Shown here: positions 26,838 through 35,382 of the stretch, in pieces
Layout: the number at the start of each line of letters is the position of its first letter
Numbering within the stretch: the stretch's first letter is position 1
Source: Palsa-295 sp963781105
Lineage (GTDB): Bacteria > Acidobacteriota > Terriglobia > Acidiferrales > UBA7541
NCBI GenBank assembly: GCA_963781105.1
Contig: CAWAED010000016.1
Location: 1 to 64,000, forward strand
DNA: 64,000 bases
Direction of reading: 5' to 3'
The notes under the pieces: generated by a model
What the model was told of the DNA's origin: nothing
What the model saw: only the letters and a program-made list of their open reading frames with translations
Databases searched by the model: none
Translations under genes and position numbers: made by a program

Positions 26838-27808
26838 TGAACGGATTCGAAATGATTCTGCCGTTTCTGAAACCCATCGAGCACTTGATTCTCGATGGCT
26901 CGATCAGTGAAGTAATGGTCAATGGTTCCGAGCACGTGTTCATCGAAAGAAATGGTTTTCTCGAGCGTGTACCGAACGTCTCGATCGGCGACAGGGCTTT
27001 GATGGTCGCGGTCAAGAATATCGCCCGGCGCCTCGGTGACGATATCTCGGAATCGAAACCCATTCTCGACTCGCGCCTCCCCGACGGGAGCCGTGTCGCC
27101 GCCGTTATCCCTCCGTGCAGTCTGGGTGGTGTCACTCTGACCATCCGCAAGTTCAACACCCGAAATTTTCGGATGGACGATCTGATCGCGGCCGGGACTC
27201 TTGACCGCGCCACCGCCAACCGCCTCGAAGACTACGTCCTTAGCCGAAAAAATATCCTCATCTGTGGCGGCACCGGGACGGGAAAATCGACACTTCTCGG
27301 GATTCTTGGAAAATTCATTCCCCCCGAAGAGCGCACCCTGGTGATCGAAGATACGGCGGAGATTCACCTCGCGCAGCAAAACCTCGTCCGCTTTGAAGCC
27401 CGCCGGGAACAAGACGGCCTTCCGGCGGTCGCGATTCGCGACCTTTTGAAGGCGTCCCTCCGCCACCGTCCGGACCGAATTATTCTCGGAGAAATCCGAG
27501 GTGGCGAAGCCTTCGATCTTCTGCAGCTCTTGAACACTGGCCATTCCGGCACGCTCTCGACGATCCATGCGAACTCGGCAAGACAGGGTCTGGCTCGTTT
27601 CACCAGCTGTGTCTTGCAGAGTGGAGTGGACCTTCCTTACCTCGCCATCAAGACAAACATCGCTGACTCGCTCAACGTCGTCGTGCACATCGAGAGAAGG
27701 CCCGGTCGCCGCTACGTATCCGAAATCCTGGAGATCAACGGATATGAGCCCGACGCTGATTTGTTCGACTACGGAGCGGTCTTTCTTTCGAAGAGGGATC
27801 AAGGATGA
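26837..27808 (+). CDS. virB11: VirB11/TrbB-type traffic ATPase
   Basis: A 323-aa hexameric secretion ATPase. It has an N-terminal domain (residues about 1-120), Walker A GGTGTGKS (144-151), an Asp box VIEDTAEIHL, Walker B DRIILGEIRGGEAFDLLQLLNTGH and a His box TLSTIHANSA. It is encoded far from virB4 at the end of the transfer operon, next to virD4, as in some Trb-type integrative elements. It overlaps the next gene by 4 nt. Confidence 0.93.
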   Translation: MNGFEMILPFLKPIEHLILDGSISEVMVNGSEHVFIERNGFLERVPNVSIGDRALMVAVKNIARRLGDDISESKPILDSRLPDGSRVAAVIPPCSLGGVTLTIRKFNTRNFRMDDLIAAGTLDRATANRLEDYVLSRKNILICGGTGTGKSTLLGILGKFIPPEERTLVIEDTAEIHLAQQNLVRFEARREQDGLPAVAIRDLLKASLRHRPDRIILGEIRGGEAFDLLQLLNTGHSGTLSTIHANSARQGLARFTSCVLQSGVDLPYLAIKTNIADSLNVVVHIERRPGRRYVSEILEINGYEPDADLFDYGAVFLSKRDQG

Positions 27809-28446
27809 CTACGGAGAGTGACTTCCAGCCCAGGTTTCTTACCGCTTCCGACTACGTTTTGGATCTGTTTGGCCCAACCGAAAACGTAGCCGTTGTCGTG
27901 CGCAATCGCGCGACCGGCAGGACGATTCAGAGGATCGCCCGGGCCGACACGGTAGCGGGCAAGGAGTTCCAGACCTGGTTTGCGAGCCAAAACGGGGCTG
28001 GCTCGGATGTCTTTCTGGGGATGAATCCCATCAAGCACGATGCTACGAGCCGTATAAAAGCCAATATAGAGGATATTCGGACGGTGTATCTCGACCTCGA
28101 CAGAAAAGGCGACGAATCTCTCCAAGCGATCCGCAATTCCTCCGAAGTTCCACCACCTAATTTTGTTCTCGACACCTCACCCGGGAAGCATCAGGTCGTC
28201 TGGAAAATAAACGGCGTTACTCAGGATGAGGCCGAATCGCTCCTTCGCGCCCTGGCAAACGAATTCGATGGTGATCCGGCGGCCACTCAGGAAGCAGCCC
28301 GCTCGCTGGGCATCAGCCTGCGCACCGTCGACCGACTCATCGCCCTGAAGGAGCTTCCCGTACGCCGTTTGGGACGACGCGTGCTCATTCCCCGGGCGTC
28401 GCTTGAAAGCTTCCTGCGGAGCGATCACCCGACACAAACGATTTGA
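27805..28446 (+). CDS. Chimera of truncated RepB-like primase and excisionase-type HTH
   Basis: A 213-aa protein. Residues about 1-160 match the N-terminal half of RepB-like DNA primases of mobile elements (VYLDLDRKGD with the metal-binding acidic pair, NFVLDTSPGKHQVVWKI, LLRALANEFDGDPAAT). At residue 161 the usual continuation (an RVLRLPGF-type motif) is replaced, in frame, by a MerR/excisionase-type HTH: QEAARSLGISLRTVDRLIA, LPVRRLGRRVLIPRASLESFL. The primase lacks its second half and is probably inactive; the HTH may still act as excisionase, fitting its place directly before the integrase. It overlaps virB11 by 4 nt. Confidence 0.7.
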   Translation: MTTESDFQPRFLTASDYVLDLFGPTENVAVVVRNRATGRTIQRIARADTVAGKEFQTWFASQNGAGSDVFLGMNPIKHDATSRIKANIEDIRTVYLDLDRKGDESLQAIRNSSEVPPPNFVLDTSPGKHQVVWKINGVTQDEAESLLRALANEFDGDPAATQEAARSLGISLRTVDRLIALKELPVRRLGRRVLIPRASLESFLRSDHPTQTI

Positions 28447-28565
28447 TAATCCAACCGCTAATTTCTAAACTATTGAACACCGGAAGCGAAGTACGCCGGA
28501 TGAAGCTCGAACCTCTTAGACGGATCGCGGCGAATACCGCGACGCGCAGAGATTAGAGACACGAC

Positions 28566-29870
28566 ATGGAAACCTTGAAAAATTCGCAGAATAGTACGGG
28601 GGATGCGACCCCCAAAGAAGAAATGAAGGTGATCATTAAGCAGCGTGGAATCTTTGAGAAGGTGCCCGGATCGGGAGAATGGTGGATCTGTTACTACGAC
28701 CAGACCGGACGCAGGCGGCGCGAGAAGGCGGGGACCAAGAGCGCCGCAATACAGCTGTACCGGAAGCGAAAGCAGCAGGTTCTCGAAGGCGTAAAACTGC
28801 CCGAGAAATTGCGGCGGCGTGTGGTGCCGTTCGCCGAGATAGCCAAGGACACACTCGAGTATTCCAAAGCGACTAAGGTCGAGGAAGCTTATCGAATTGA
28901 CGGTTGGAAGATGGAGACCATCCTCGGTTGGTTTCAAGGCCGTTCGGCTGAGGGGATAACGCCCCAAGACATCGAGCGAAAGTTGACCACGCTCGCCGAT
29001 ACCGGTCTAAAGCCCGCAACCTTGAACCGCTATCGTACGCTCTTGAGCCTCATCTATTCCCTCGCCATTCGCAACGGCAAGCTCTTGATCAATCCTGTGC
29101 GCAAAGTGAAGCGGCGCAAGGAAAATAATGAGCGCGTGCGTTTCCTGGAAGAGCGGGAAGAACTGGCTCTCCGGGACAAGATTCGACAACTCTATCCGGA
29201 ACGGGAAGCAGAGTTCGACCTCGCGCTGCACACTGGTATGCGCCGCGGCGAGCAATACCATTTGCGCTGGGAGAATATCGACTTCTCGAATGGCATCATC
29301 ACAATTCCCCGCAGCAAGCATGGAGAGGCGCGCTACATTCAAATCAACTCGATCGCGCGTGCTACCCTGCTCAAGCTAAAAGAGCGCTCGAGCGAACCGG
29401 GCTATGTGCGCCTGGGCTTGGATAACTCGCGAAAGAGATATTCGAGGCAGTGGTTTGAAGACGTGACGGCAGAGGCAAAGATTTCAAATTTTCATTGGCA
29501 CGACCTCCGGCACACCTTCGCGAGTCGCCTGGTGATGGCCGGCGTGCCACTGCGCGCCGTGCAGGTGCTGATGGGCCACAAGAGAATTGAAACGACCTTG
29601 CGTTACTCTCATCTCGGGGAAGACCACCTGCGCAATGCCGTGGAACGCTTGGTTGGTCGTGAAGCCGCAACGAGGACTCCGGAGACGCAAAACCAACTGC
29701 CACCAGAACTGCCACCAGCGAGAACTATGCCAAGACTCAGCGATCGTCGCCTGCGGCGTAAGCTGCGAAGAATCAATGGTGCCCGAGAGAGGACTCGAAC
29801 CTCCACTCCCTTGCGAGAACTAGCTCCTGAAGCTAGCGCGTCTGCCAATTCCGCCACTCGGGCATTTTAG
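28566..29870 (+). CDS. int: Tyrosine recombinase / integrase
   Basis: A 434-aa site-specific recombinase with an N-terminal SAM-like core-binding domain (about residues 90-190) and a catalytic domain (about 195-370). The catalytic residues are visible: Arg in HTGMRRGEQYHLRW, HxxR in HDLRHTFASRL, and Tyr in MGHKRIETTLRYSHL. The frame does not stop before the tRNA: the last 30 or so residues (GARERTRTSTPLRELAPEA...) are the antisense reading of tRNA-Leu, so the protein tail depends on the integration site. It probably integrates and excises the type IV secretion element at the tRNA-Leu 3' end. Confidence 0.9.
   Translation: METLKNSQNSTGDATPKEEMKVIIKQRGIFEKVPGSGEWWICYYDQTGRRRREKAGTKSAAIQLYRKRKQQVLEGVKLPEKLRRRVVPFAEIAKDTLEYSKATKVEEAYRIDGWKMETILGWFQGRSAEGITPQDIERKLTTLADTGLKPATLNRYRTLLSLIYSLAIRNGKLLINPVRKVKRRKENNERVRFLEEREELALRDKIRQLYPEREAEFDLALHTGMRRGEQYHLRWENIDFSNGIITIPRSKHGEARYIQINSIARATLLKLKERSSEPGYVRLGLDNSRKRYSRQWFEDVTAEAKISNFHWHDLRHTFASRLVMAGVPLRAVQVLMGHKRIETTLRYSHLGEDHLRNAVERLVGREAATRTPETQNQLPPELPPARTMPRLSDRRLRRKLRRINGARERTRTSTPLRELAPEASASANSATRAF
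29777..29805. other. Probable attachment site (tRNA-Leu 3' end)
   Basis: The T-arm and acceptor end of tRNA-Leu border the integrase gene directly, the classical att position for tyrosine-integrase islands. I looked for a second copy of this segment at the left side (12-14 kb) and did not find one by eye, so the other end of the element is not defined. Confidence 0.4.
29777..29863 (-). tRNA. tRNA-Leu (anticodon CAG)
   Basis: A complete class II tRNA on the minus strand including an encoded CCA. The acceptor stem GCCCGAG pairs with CTCGGGC, the D-arm contains GGCAGAC, and the anticodon stem-loop CTAGC-TTCAGGA-GCTAG gives CAG. A short variable arm (TTCTCGCAAGGGAG) and a T-arm with GGTTCGAGTCC follow. 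The 3' end faces the integrase, as expected for a tRNA used as attB. Confidence 0.95.
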
Positions 29871-30082
29871 AATGAACAACTTACAGAGGCTGCCTTGAAA
29901 CTCCTAGCGGCTGACCATTTGATTTTCTCAGCTTCGCCGAGGCGACAACCTGTCGAGTATAACAGAAGCAGCATGGGCTGCAATCGCGACGGCATCGCGT
30001 TGGACAATTTCTGAAACGACTCGTCGCCCCCAGTTTTTGAGCCTGCTCGTGAACGCCACGAGAAGTCGAAGCGTGCCCGCAT
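29867..30082 (-). pseudogene. Fragment of a second tyrosine integrase
   Basis: The minus strand encodes DESFQKLSNAMPSRLQPM followed by LLLLYSTGCRLGEAEKIKW, the start of an integrase catalytic domain including the first catalytic Arg (TGCRLGEA). Neither the N-terminal domain nor the HxxR/Tyr boxes follow. It is a decayed remnant on the far side of the tRNA, showing that this tRNA locus has hosted another element. Confidence 0.6.
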
Positions 30083-30325
30083 CGGGAGGAAGATCTTGCA
30101 AAGCAGGAGACGGTTTGTGGAATCAAGCGACAGTCCCCAGGTGAACTTTTTTCACATTCCTTGACGCATCGTTATATAATGTAGCGATCTTTCCGGTCTT
30201 TGCATTCACCGACAGATGGCTATGCGACGGTGGAACGTGCTGGTCCAAACGACCGATAAACGCATGCTGCGCAAGATTGTGACATTTTGTTTTTCGCGAT
30301 TCTGTAAGTTCTGAGGAGCCGTCCG
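30083..30325. other. Intergenic region upstream of mmsA
   Basis: No gene is visible between the integrase fragment and mmsA. It contains one copy of the regulon motif (30133-30153) and a TATAAT at 30175-30180, described separately. Confidence 0.4.
30133..30180. promoter_or_regulatory. Regulon motif copy near mmsA
   Basis: GTCC-N6-GAAC-T-N3-TTC at 30133-30153 matches the island's recurrent site with one mismatch in the first half-site, and shares GGTGAACTTTTTTCA with the copy at 47.7 kb. A TATAAT lies 21 nt to the right (30175-30180). In other copies this orientation serves a leftward promoter, but no intact gene lies on the left here; mmsA on the right is the only plausible target. The -35 box is weak. 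Confidence 0.5.
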
Positions 30326-31801
30326 ATGGAAAGCCCGCGTGAACTAGTCCATTACTACCGAGGAACATGGAGCGGCTCGAAATCCGCTGAGTATCTCGAT
30401 ATCGTAAATCCGGCGACCGGTGAAAAGCTGGCGCGTTCGCCGATCGCGAGCAAGGCAGAAGTAAACGCGGCCGTGGAAGCTGCCGCAGCCGCTTATCCGG
30501 CGTGGCGACGAACGCCTCCGGAAGATCGCATTCAATACCTCTTTAAGCTGAAACAGATTCTGGAAGACAACGTCGAGGAACTTGCGACAATCTGCACGCA
30601 GGAAAACGGGAAGACGGTGGGTGAATCACGCGCGGAGATACGGCGAGCGATTGAAAACGTCGAGGTCGCGTGCGGCATTCCCACGATGATGCAAGGCTAT
30701 AATCTGGAAGACGTCGCTTCCGGCATCGACGAAATGATGATCCGGCAGCCGCTCGGCGTAGCTGCAGCAATCACTCCATTCAATTTCCCGGCGATGATTC
30801 CCTTCTGGTTTCTTCCCTACGCGATCGCTTGTGGAAACACTTTCATTTTGAAGCCTTCAGAAAAAGTTCCACTCACGATGCAGAGGGCTTTCGAACTAAT
30901 GGAGGCGCTGAAACTGCCGGCGGGAGTACTGAATTTGATCCACGGAGACAGGACTGCAGTGGACGTGCTTCTGGAACATCCCGACGTCCGAGCCATCAGT
31001 TTCGTTGGCTCCACTCCGGTGGCGAAATACGTTTACGCGCAGGGGGCTAAACTCGGTAAACGCGTTCAGTGCCAGGGCGGAGCAAAAAATCACGTGCTGG
31101 TTTTGCCCGACGCCGACCTGGAAACCACGACTCGCATCGTCAGCGATAGCGCGTTCGGATGCGCCGGGCAACGCTGCCTGGCGGTTTCGGTTGCAGTCAC
31201 CGTGGGTGACGCGCGCAACGAATTCACTGAAGCCATCGCGAAGGTGGCGAGTTCGATTCGCGTTGGCAACGGCCTGGATAAAGAAAGTCAGATGGGACCG
31301 GTGATTACCGCAGAGAGCAAGAAGAGGATTGAGGGATTGATCGACAAAGGCGCTCACGAGGGCGCAAAAGTGCTGCTGGATGGCCGCTCCGGAAACGGCA
31401 CCAATGGCGCAGGGAACTTTCTGAAGCCGACGCTGCTCGATAATGTTCCAGAGGCGAGTGCGCTCTCAACCACCGAAATATTCGGACCTGTTTTAAGCTT
31501 GGTTCACGCAAAAACACTCGAAGACGGAATCGCAACGCTGTCGCGCAGCCCGTTTGGAAATATGGCTTCGATTTTTACCAGCAGCGGCGCCGCCGCGCGA
31601 AAATTTCGATATGAAGTGCCGGCCGGAAACATTGGGATCAATATCGGAGTCGCCGCCCCCATGGCATATTTCCCGTTCAGCGGCTGGCGTGACAGCTTCC
31701 TTGGCGTACTGCACGGACAGGGACGCGATGCGGTGGAGTTCTACACGGATAAGAAAGTTGTCGTGGAACGCTGGCCCAAGGAATGGTCGCGGAAGTTCTA
31801 A
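30326..31801 (+). CDS. mmsA: CoA-acylating methylmalonate-semialdehyde dehydrogenase
   Basis: A 491-aa aldehyde dehydrogenase of the MmsA/IolA type, converting (methyl)malonate semialdehyde with NAD+ and CoA to propionyl- or acetyl-CoA. The catalytic Cys lies in FGCAGQRCLA. The MmsA-specific segments QPLGVAAAITPFNFPAMIP, SFVGSTPVAKYVY and the C-terminal FFTDKKV-like FYTDKKVVVERW are present. It acts in valine, inositol or beta-alanine catabolism; with the 3-hydroxyisobutyrate-dehydrogenase-like gene at 61 kb it could complete a semialdehyde route. Monocistronic, and convergent with the long minus-strand operon. Confidence 0.92.
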   Translation: MESPRELVHYYRGTWSGSKSAEYLDIVNPATGEKLARSPIASKAEVNAAVEAAAAAYPAWRRTPPEDRIQYLFKLKQILEDNVEELATICTQENGKTVGESRAEIRRAIENVEVACGIPTMMQGYNLEDVASGIDEMMIRQPLGVAAAITPFNFPAMIPFWFLPYAIACGNTFILKPSEKVPLTMQRAFELMEALKLPAGVLNLIHGDRTAVDVLLEHPDVRAISFVGSTPVAKYVYAQGAKLGKRVQCQGGAKNHVLVLPDADLETTTRIVSDSAFGCAGQRCLAVSVAVTVGDARNEFTEAIAKVASSIRVGNGLDKESQMGPVITAESKKRIEGLIDKGAHEGAKVLLDGRSGNGTNGAGNFLKPTLLDNVPEASALSTTEIFGPVLSLVHAKTLEDGIATLSRSPFGNMASIFTSSGAAARKFRYEVPAGNIGINIGVAAPMAYFPFSGWRDSFLGVLHGQGRDAVEFYTDKKVVVERWPKEWSRKF

Positions 31802-31856
31802 CACAAATTCTCGGGCAAACTTTCGATCCGTATGTGAATCCGCGCAGTCACCCTGA

Positions 31857-34094
31857 TTATTTTTGTCCAGCTGACTTTTTCGGCAACGCAAACGCGATGT
31901 AGGATCTGTGGACTGGCTCCGCAGTCGGCTGTTCAGGTCCATCCCTCGGTACATCGGATTGTTTCGCCGAGGTGGCACAAACAACAATGTATTGGCGACC
32001 ATCCACCTCATAAATGGCGGGAACTCCCTCAGACGCAGCCGGAAGATCCACGGACCAAAGCACCTTCCCCGTTTCCTGATCGTAGGCGCGGAGTTTCCCT
32101 TCGTCCTTCGTGGCAATGAATAACAAGCCCGTGGCCGTGACGACCGGACCATTTCTCGGCAACATGATGCCGGTGCCCTTCCGATTCTCCGGTGCGACTT
32201 GGGGTGCTTCCCCGAAGGGAACTTGCCATTTGATCGTGCCTTGATTCAGGTCGTAAGCAGTGATCACGGACCAGGGCGGTTTGATGATCGAGGGTTGCAG
32301 GCCGTAGCCCGTCCAGTAACGAACGGTAGCGTCTCCCTCTACATTGGATCCTGGTGGAGGTTCGCCGCCGGGAGGCAGGGGGCCCGGAGCGCTTTCGGGA
32401 TCGGCAAGATACAAAATTAGGCCGTTGAGCAGCCGGTCGGTGAGGTCGGGAAATCCCGGCATATCTTTCAGGCCATACTTTACGACGCTCTTAATCGTGC
32501 CCTCGCCGAAATTCGCAGGGGCATTTACGAGTGACGGAATAGCGGGAGGAGCGCCCTCGCGATTCTCGCCGTGGCACCTCTCACAATAAAAGTGATAGAC
32601 CGCTTTTCCCTGCTGCGCTGGCGTTCCGCTGGTCGGTATGTTCCAGAGTGAAGGGGGCGCGCGGCGTTCATCTTTGAGGATCGCAGGCATGTCCATCGAA
32701 ATGACGAACATCGTTGCATCCGTCGGGTTTGACGCGGTCATGCCCCAATTCGAGCCGCCGCGATTGCCAGGCATCTCGATTGAGTTTTCTTGTTCTGGCG
32801 GCGTGAAAAGCCCTTCGTTGATCGCACCTTCGACTACCGTCTTCCATCGTTCCCGATCGCGCGGACTCAGGATGTAAGGATTCAAATCCGCAACCGAAAA
32901 TTTCTGACGCGCGAACGGTGGTGGTGCGGTGGGAACCGGCTGCGTGGGAGAAGCGGCCTCATCAGGCATGTGGGACTTCGGCGCTGGGCGCTCTTCAATC
33001 GGCCAAATAGGTTTACCTGTCGCTCGATCGAAAACGTAGAGGAATCCTTGTTTCGAAGCTTCTGCGACGACGTCGACATCTTTGCCGTTATGCCGAATGG
33101 TGAGGAGTTGCGGCGCGGACGTGGCATCGTAATCCCAGAGGTCGTGATGAATCAACTGGTAGTACCAGATCAGCTTTCCGGTGCGCGCGTCGAGAACGAG
33201 CAACGAGTCGGCGAAGAGTGTGTTTCCTTTACGATCCGCGCCGTAAAAATCGTACGTGGGTGCGCCCGTGGGGATATAGACGATGCCGGTTTTCTCGTCC
33301 AGGCTCATCTCACCCCAGCAATTTGTGCCTCCGGCAGTCTTCCAAGCGTCTGCGGGCCAAGTGTCGTAACCAAACTCGCCGGGATGCGGAATCGTATGGA
33401 AAATCCACACCATGCGGCCCGTTCGCACATCGTAAGCGCGGATGTCTCCAGGAGGCGAGCCATAGTCTTCGCCTGTTTCCGAGCCGACGATAATGAGGTC
33501 CTCAAAAACCCGGCCGGGTGTGCCAGACTGGATTTGATACATGGACTTGGGATCGCGGCCTAGCCCTACCTTCAAGTCAACGGTACCGCCATCACCGAAC
33601 GACTTGATCAATTCTCCCGTGGTGGCATCGATAGCCTCGAGATGATTATCGAACGGGATGAGCAGCCGTTTGTCTGAACCGTCCCTGCTCTGCCAATAAT
33701 TGATCCCGCGATGGACTTCGAAGCGTTGCCCCATGCTATTGGGATGATGGATCCAAATCTGTTTTCCGGTGGCGGCGTCGAGCGCAACGATATCTGTATG
33801 CTGTGCGATGACGTATATGAACTTGCCGACCACGATCGGATTGAATTCGTAAGCGCGTTCGTTTCCTGAGTCGTAGGACCAGGCGACTTCAAGCTGAGCC
33901 ACATTTGAACGATTGATTTGCGTGAGTGATGTGAAGTGAGAACCATCCGGGTTTCCAAGATATGTTGACCAGGTGCTGTGGGCCCGCGAACCGTCCTGAG
34001 CCGGTGATTGCACTGCGACGCCGATCAGCATCGCGGCCGCTGCGCTGATTCCCAACGCCTTTCGCACCGAAAGTTTACGCCGGTAGTTAGACAT
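31857..34094 (-). CDS. PQQ-dependent dehydrogenase with cytochrome c inserted in the propeller
   Basis: A 745-aa periplasmic quinohaemoprotein. It has a signal peptide (residues 1-32, ending SPAQ) and PQQ beta-propeller repeats (W-docking motifs such as VALDAATGKQIWIH and AYDVRTGRMVWIFHT). A c-type cytochrome module is inserted at about residues 489-565, with CERCH (504-508) and the axial Met of KDMPGF (545). Propeller sequence then resumes (ITAYDLNQGTIKWQVPFGEAP; LRAYDQETGKVLWSVDLPA). Known PQQ alcohol dehydrogenases carry the haem domain at the C-terminus, so the insertion is a distinct architecture. The substrate is probably a sugar or alcohol; electrons would pass to the respiratory chain. 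It is the last gene of the operon and a close paralogue of the gene at 37.9 kb. Confidence 0.87.
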   Translation of the reverse strand: MSNYRRKLSVRKALGISAAAAMLIGVAVQSPAQDGSRAHSTWSTYLGNPDGSHFTSLTQINRSNVAQLEVAWSYDSGNERAYEFNPIVVGKFIYVIAQHTDIVALDAATGKQIWIHHPNSMGQRFEVHRGINYWQSRDGSDKRLLIPFDNHLEAIDATTGELIKSFGDGGTVDLKVGLGRDPKSMYQIQSGTPGRVFEDLIIVGSETGEDYGSPPGDIRAYDVRTGRMVWIFHTIPHPGEFGYDTWPADAWKTAGGTNCWGEMSLDEKTGIVYIPTGAPTYDFYGADRKGNTLFADSLLVLDARTGKLIWYYQLIHHDLWDYDATSAPQLLTIRHNGKDVDVVAEASKQGFLYVFDRATGKPIWPIEERPAPKSHMPDEAASPTQPVPTAPPPFARQKFSVADLNPYILSPRDRERWKTVVEGAINEGLFTPPEQENSIEMPGNRGGSNWGMTASNPTDATMFVISMDMPAILKDERRAPPSLWNIPTSGTPAQQGKAVYHFYCERCHGENREGAPPAIPSLVNAPANFGEGTIKSVVKYGLKDMPGFPDLTDRLLNGLILYLADPESAPGPLPPGGEPPPGSNVEGDATVRYWTGYGLQPSIIKPPWSVITAYDLNQGTIKWQVPFGEAPQVAPENRKGTGIMLPRNGPVVTATGLLFIATKDEGKLRAYDQETGKVLWSVDLPAASEGVPAIYEVDGRQYIVVCATSAKQSDVPRDGPEQPTAEPVHRSYIAFALPKKSAGQK

Positions 34095-34171
34095 GGACGC
34101 TCCGGGCCCCCGAGTCCTCTTTGTTGGTCACTCACAGAAAAGCAGTCGCAACGGTTCGAACCACGCTTGTT

Positions 34172-35251
34172 TCAACTGATTTGAATACCCTCGGCGCCAT
34201 CCCACGTCACCGACTCCGGGATCTGGTCCGCCACGGTAATAAACGCGTGATATTCGACACGCAGAATGGAACGCGCAGGCAGCCAGCGATAGCCAGGTAC
34301 TCCAAACAGATCCCCGCGCTCAACCATCTGTTTCCGTGACGCCAGAGTCGGCGACACACCGAACTCCATCGCGCAGGTCATCGTCTGACCGTTCCACGGT
34401 GGATCAGAACGAAGATGGTTTTCTTCCCAGCGGCAGAGCCAGGGAAAATCCGCGCGCTTCCAGACATACCCGAAGAGAACCTTTGTGGTCGGAGACCACG
34501 CCAGAAAGAATGCGTTTTCTGACGCTGGATCGAGCAAGTGCGTCGTGAAGCCGCCGGAAACGGCTTCGCTCGGATAGACGCGCAAATCGATGACGCCGCC
34601 ATCCTTTCGGGGACACAGCAAACCATTGAATTCCGCGCCGATTTTCTGCAGACCGCGGCCGCCGGTGAAATCTTCGTCAATCACCTTCGAGCGCGCCACG
34701 GGAGCGCGAAATTGCGTACGCCCGGCCTCAAGAAATGGCGGGCCCATCGTGACGTGCTGCGTCCAGGCGATCGGGCGGTCGCTGTGCGACAGGTTTTCCA
34801 CGGACTCTCGAATATGGATGCTCCCACTGGCGTCTCCGGATAGTTCGAGTCGCCGTTGAAAACGGATTTGAGCGAACGGAAGAACCGCGGTCATCGAAAT
34901 TGAATTTCCATTGCTTTCCACGGGGTATGGCGCGACGGGACCTTCGCCATGAACAGGCATTCCCGCCGCCAATTCTTCGGCGCTAGGCGTTCCGTAAGTG
35001 TCCAGGCAGATGCTGTGGCCCATAAGCCCGGACAATAGAAAAGCCTCGTCACTCGACCCATATTCGGGATGACTGGCACGCGAGTACGTGGAGGGTTCGA
35101 TCGAGGGCCAAGGAGGCGTCCAAAGCGGGTTCACGCCGGTAAGTCTGTGAGAGATTTCCGCGATGTGGCCACCTTCAGTCAAAACGGTAACGCAAACGGA
35201 TTCGTTTTCTATGCGAGTCGCTCGACGATTTCGGTAGAGTACCTCGGTCAC
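34172..35251 (-). CDS. Aldose 1-epimerase-like (galactose mutarotase fold) protein
   Basis: A 359-aa cytoplasmic protein of the galactose-mutarotase-like superfamily. Hints are the opening VLTEGGHIAEISHRLTGVNPLW, the central His of WTQHVTMGPPFL and ending segments typical of DUF4432-like sugar-binding epimerases. It probably interconverts sugar anomers or binds a hexose-type intermediate. GTG start at 35251. It lies between the M24 peptidase and the last quinohaemoprotein, in a sugar-oxidation operon, which supports a carbohydrate role. The exact activity is unknown. Confidence 0.65.
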   Translation of the reverse strand: MTEVLYRNRRATRIENESVCVTVLTEGGHIAEISHRLTGVNPLWTPPWPSIEPSTYSRASHPEYGSSDEAFLLSGLMGHSICLDTYGTPSAEELAAGMPVHGEGPVAPYPVESNGNSISMTAVLPFAQIRFQRRLELSGDASGSIHIRESVENLSHSDRPIAWTQHVTMGPPFLEAGRTQFRAPVARSKVIDEDFTGGRGLQKIGAEFNGLLCPRKDGGVIDLRVYPSEAVSGGFTTHLLDPASENAFFLAWSPTTKVLFGYVWKRADFPWLCRWEENHLRSDPPWNGQTMTCAMEFGVSPTLASRKQMVERGDLFGVPGYRWLPARSILRVEYHAFITVADQIPESVTWDGAEGIQIS

Positions 35252-35382
35252 TGTGCGAGTTGCTCCGAGCCACGGTTGCAGGTGTGCAGCGATTGCCGGT
35301 CATAGCACATACCTTGCCGTCCTTCGATTCCTGGAAACCAGCGCACCTTGAAACCCGATCGCGCCGCGCAGCGCAAACCTGT

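Noticed and set aside
30161..30180. TTGACG plus TATAAT as the mmsA promoter
   Set aside because: Spacing is only 8 nt; the TATAAT may be real, but this -35 box cannot be its partner.
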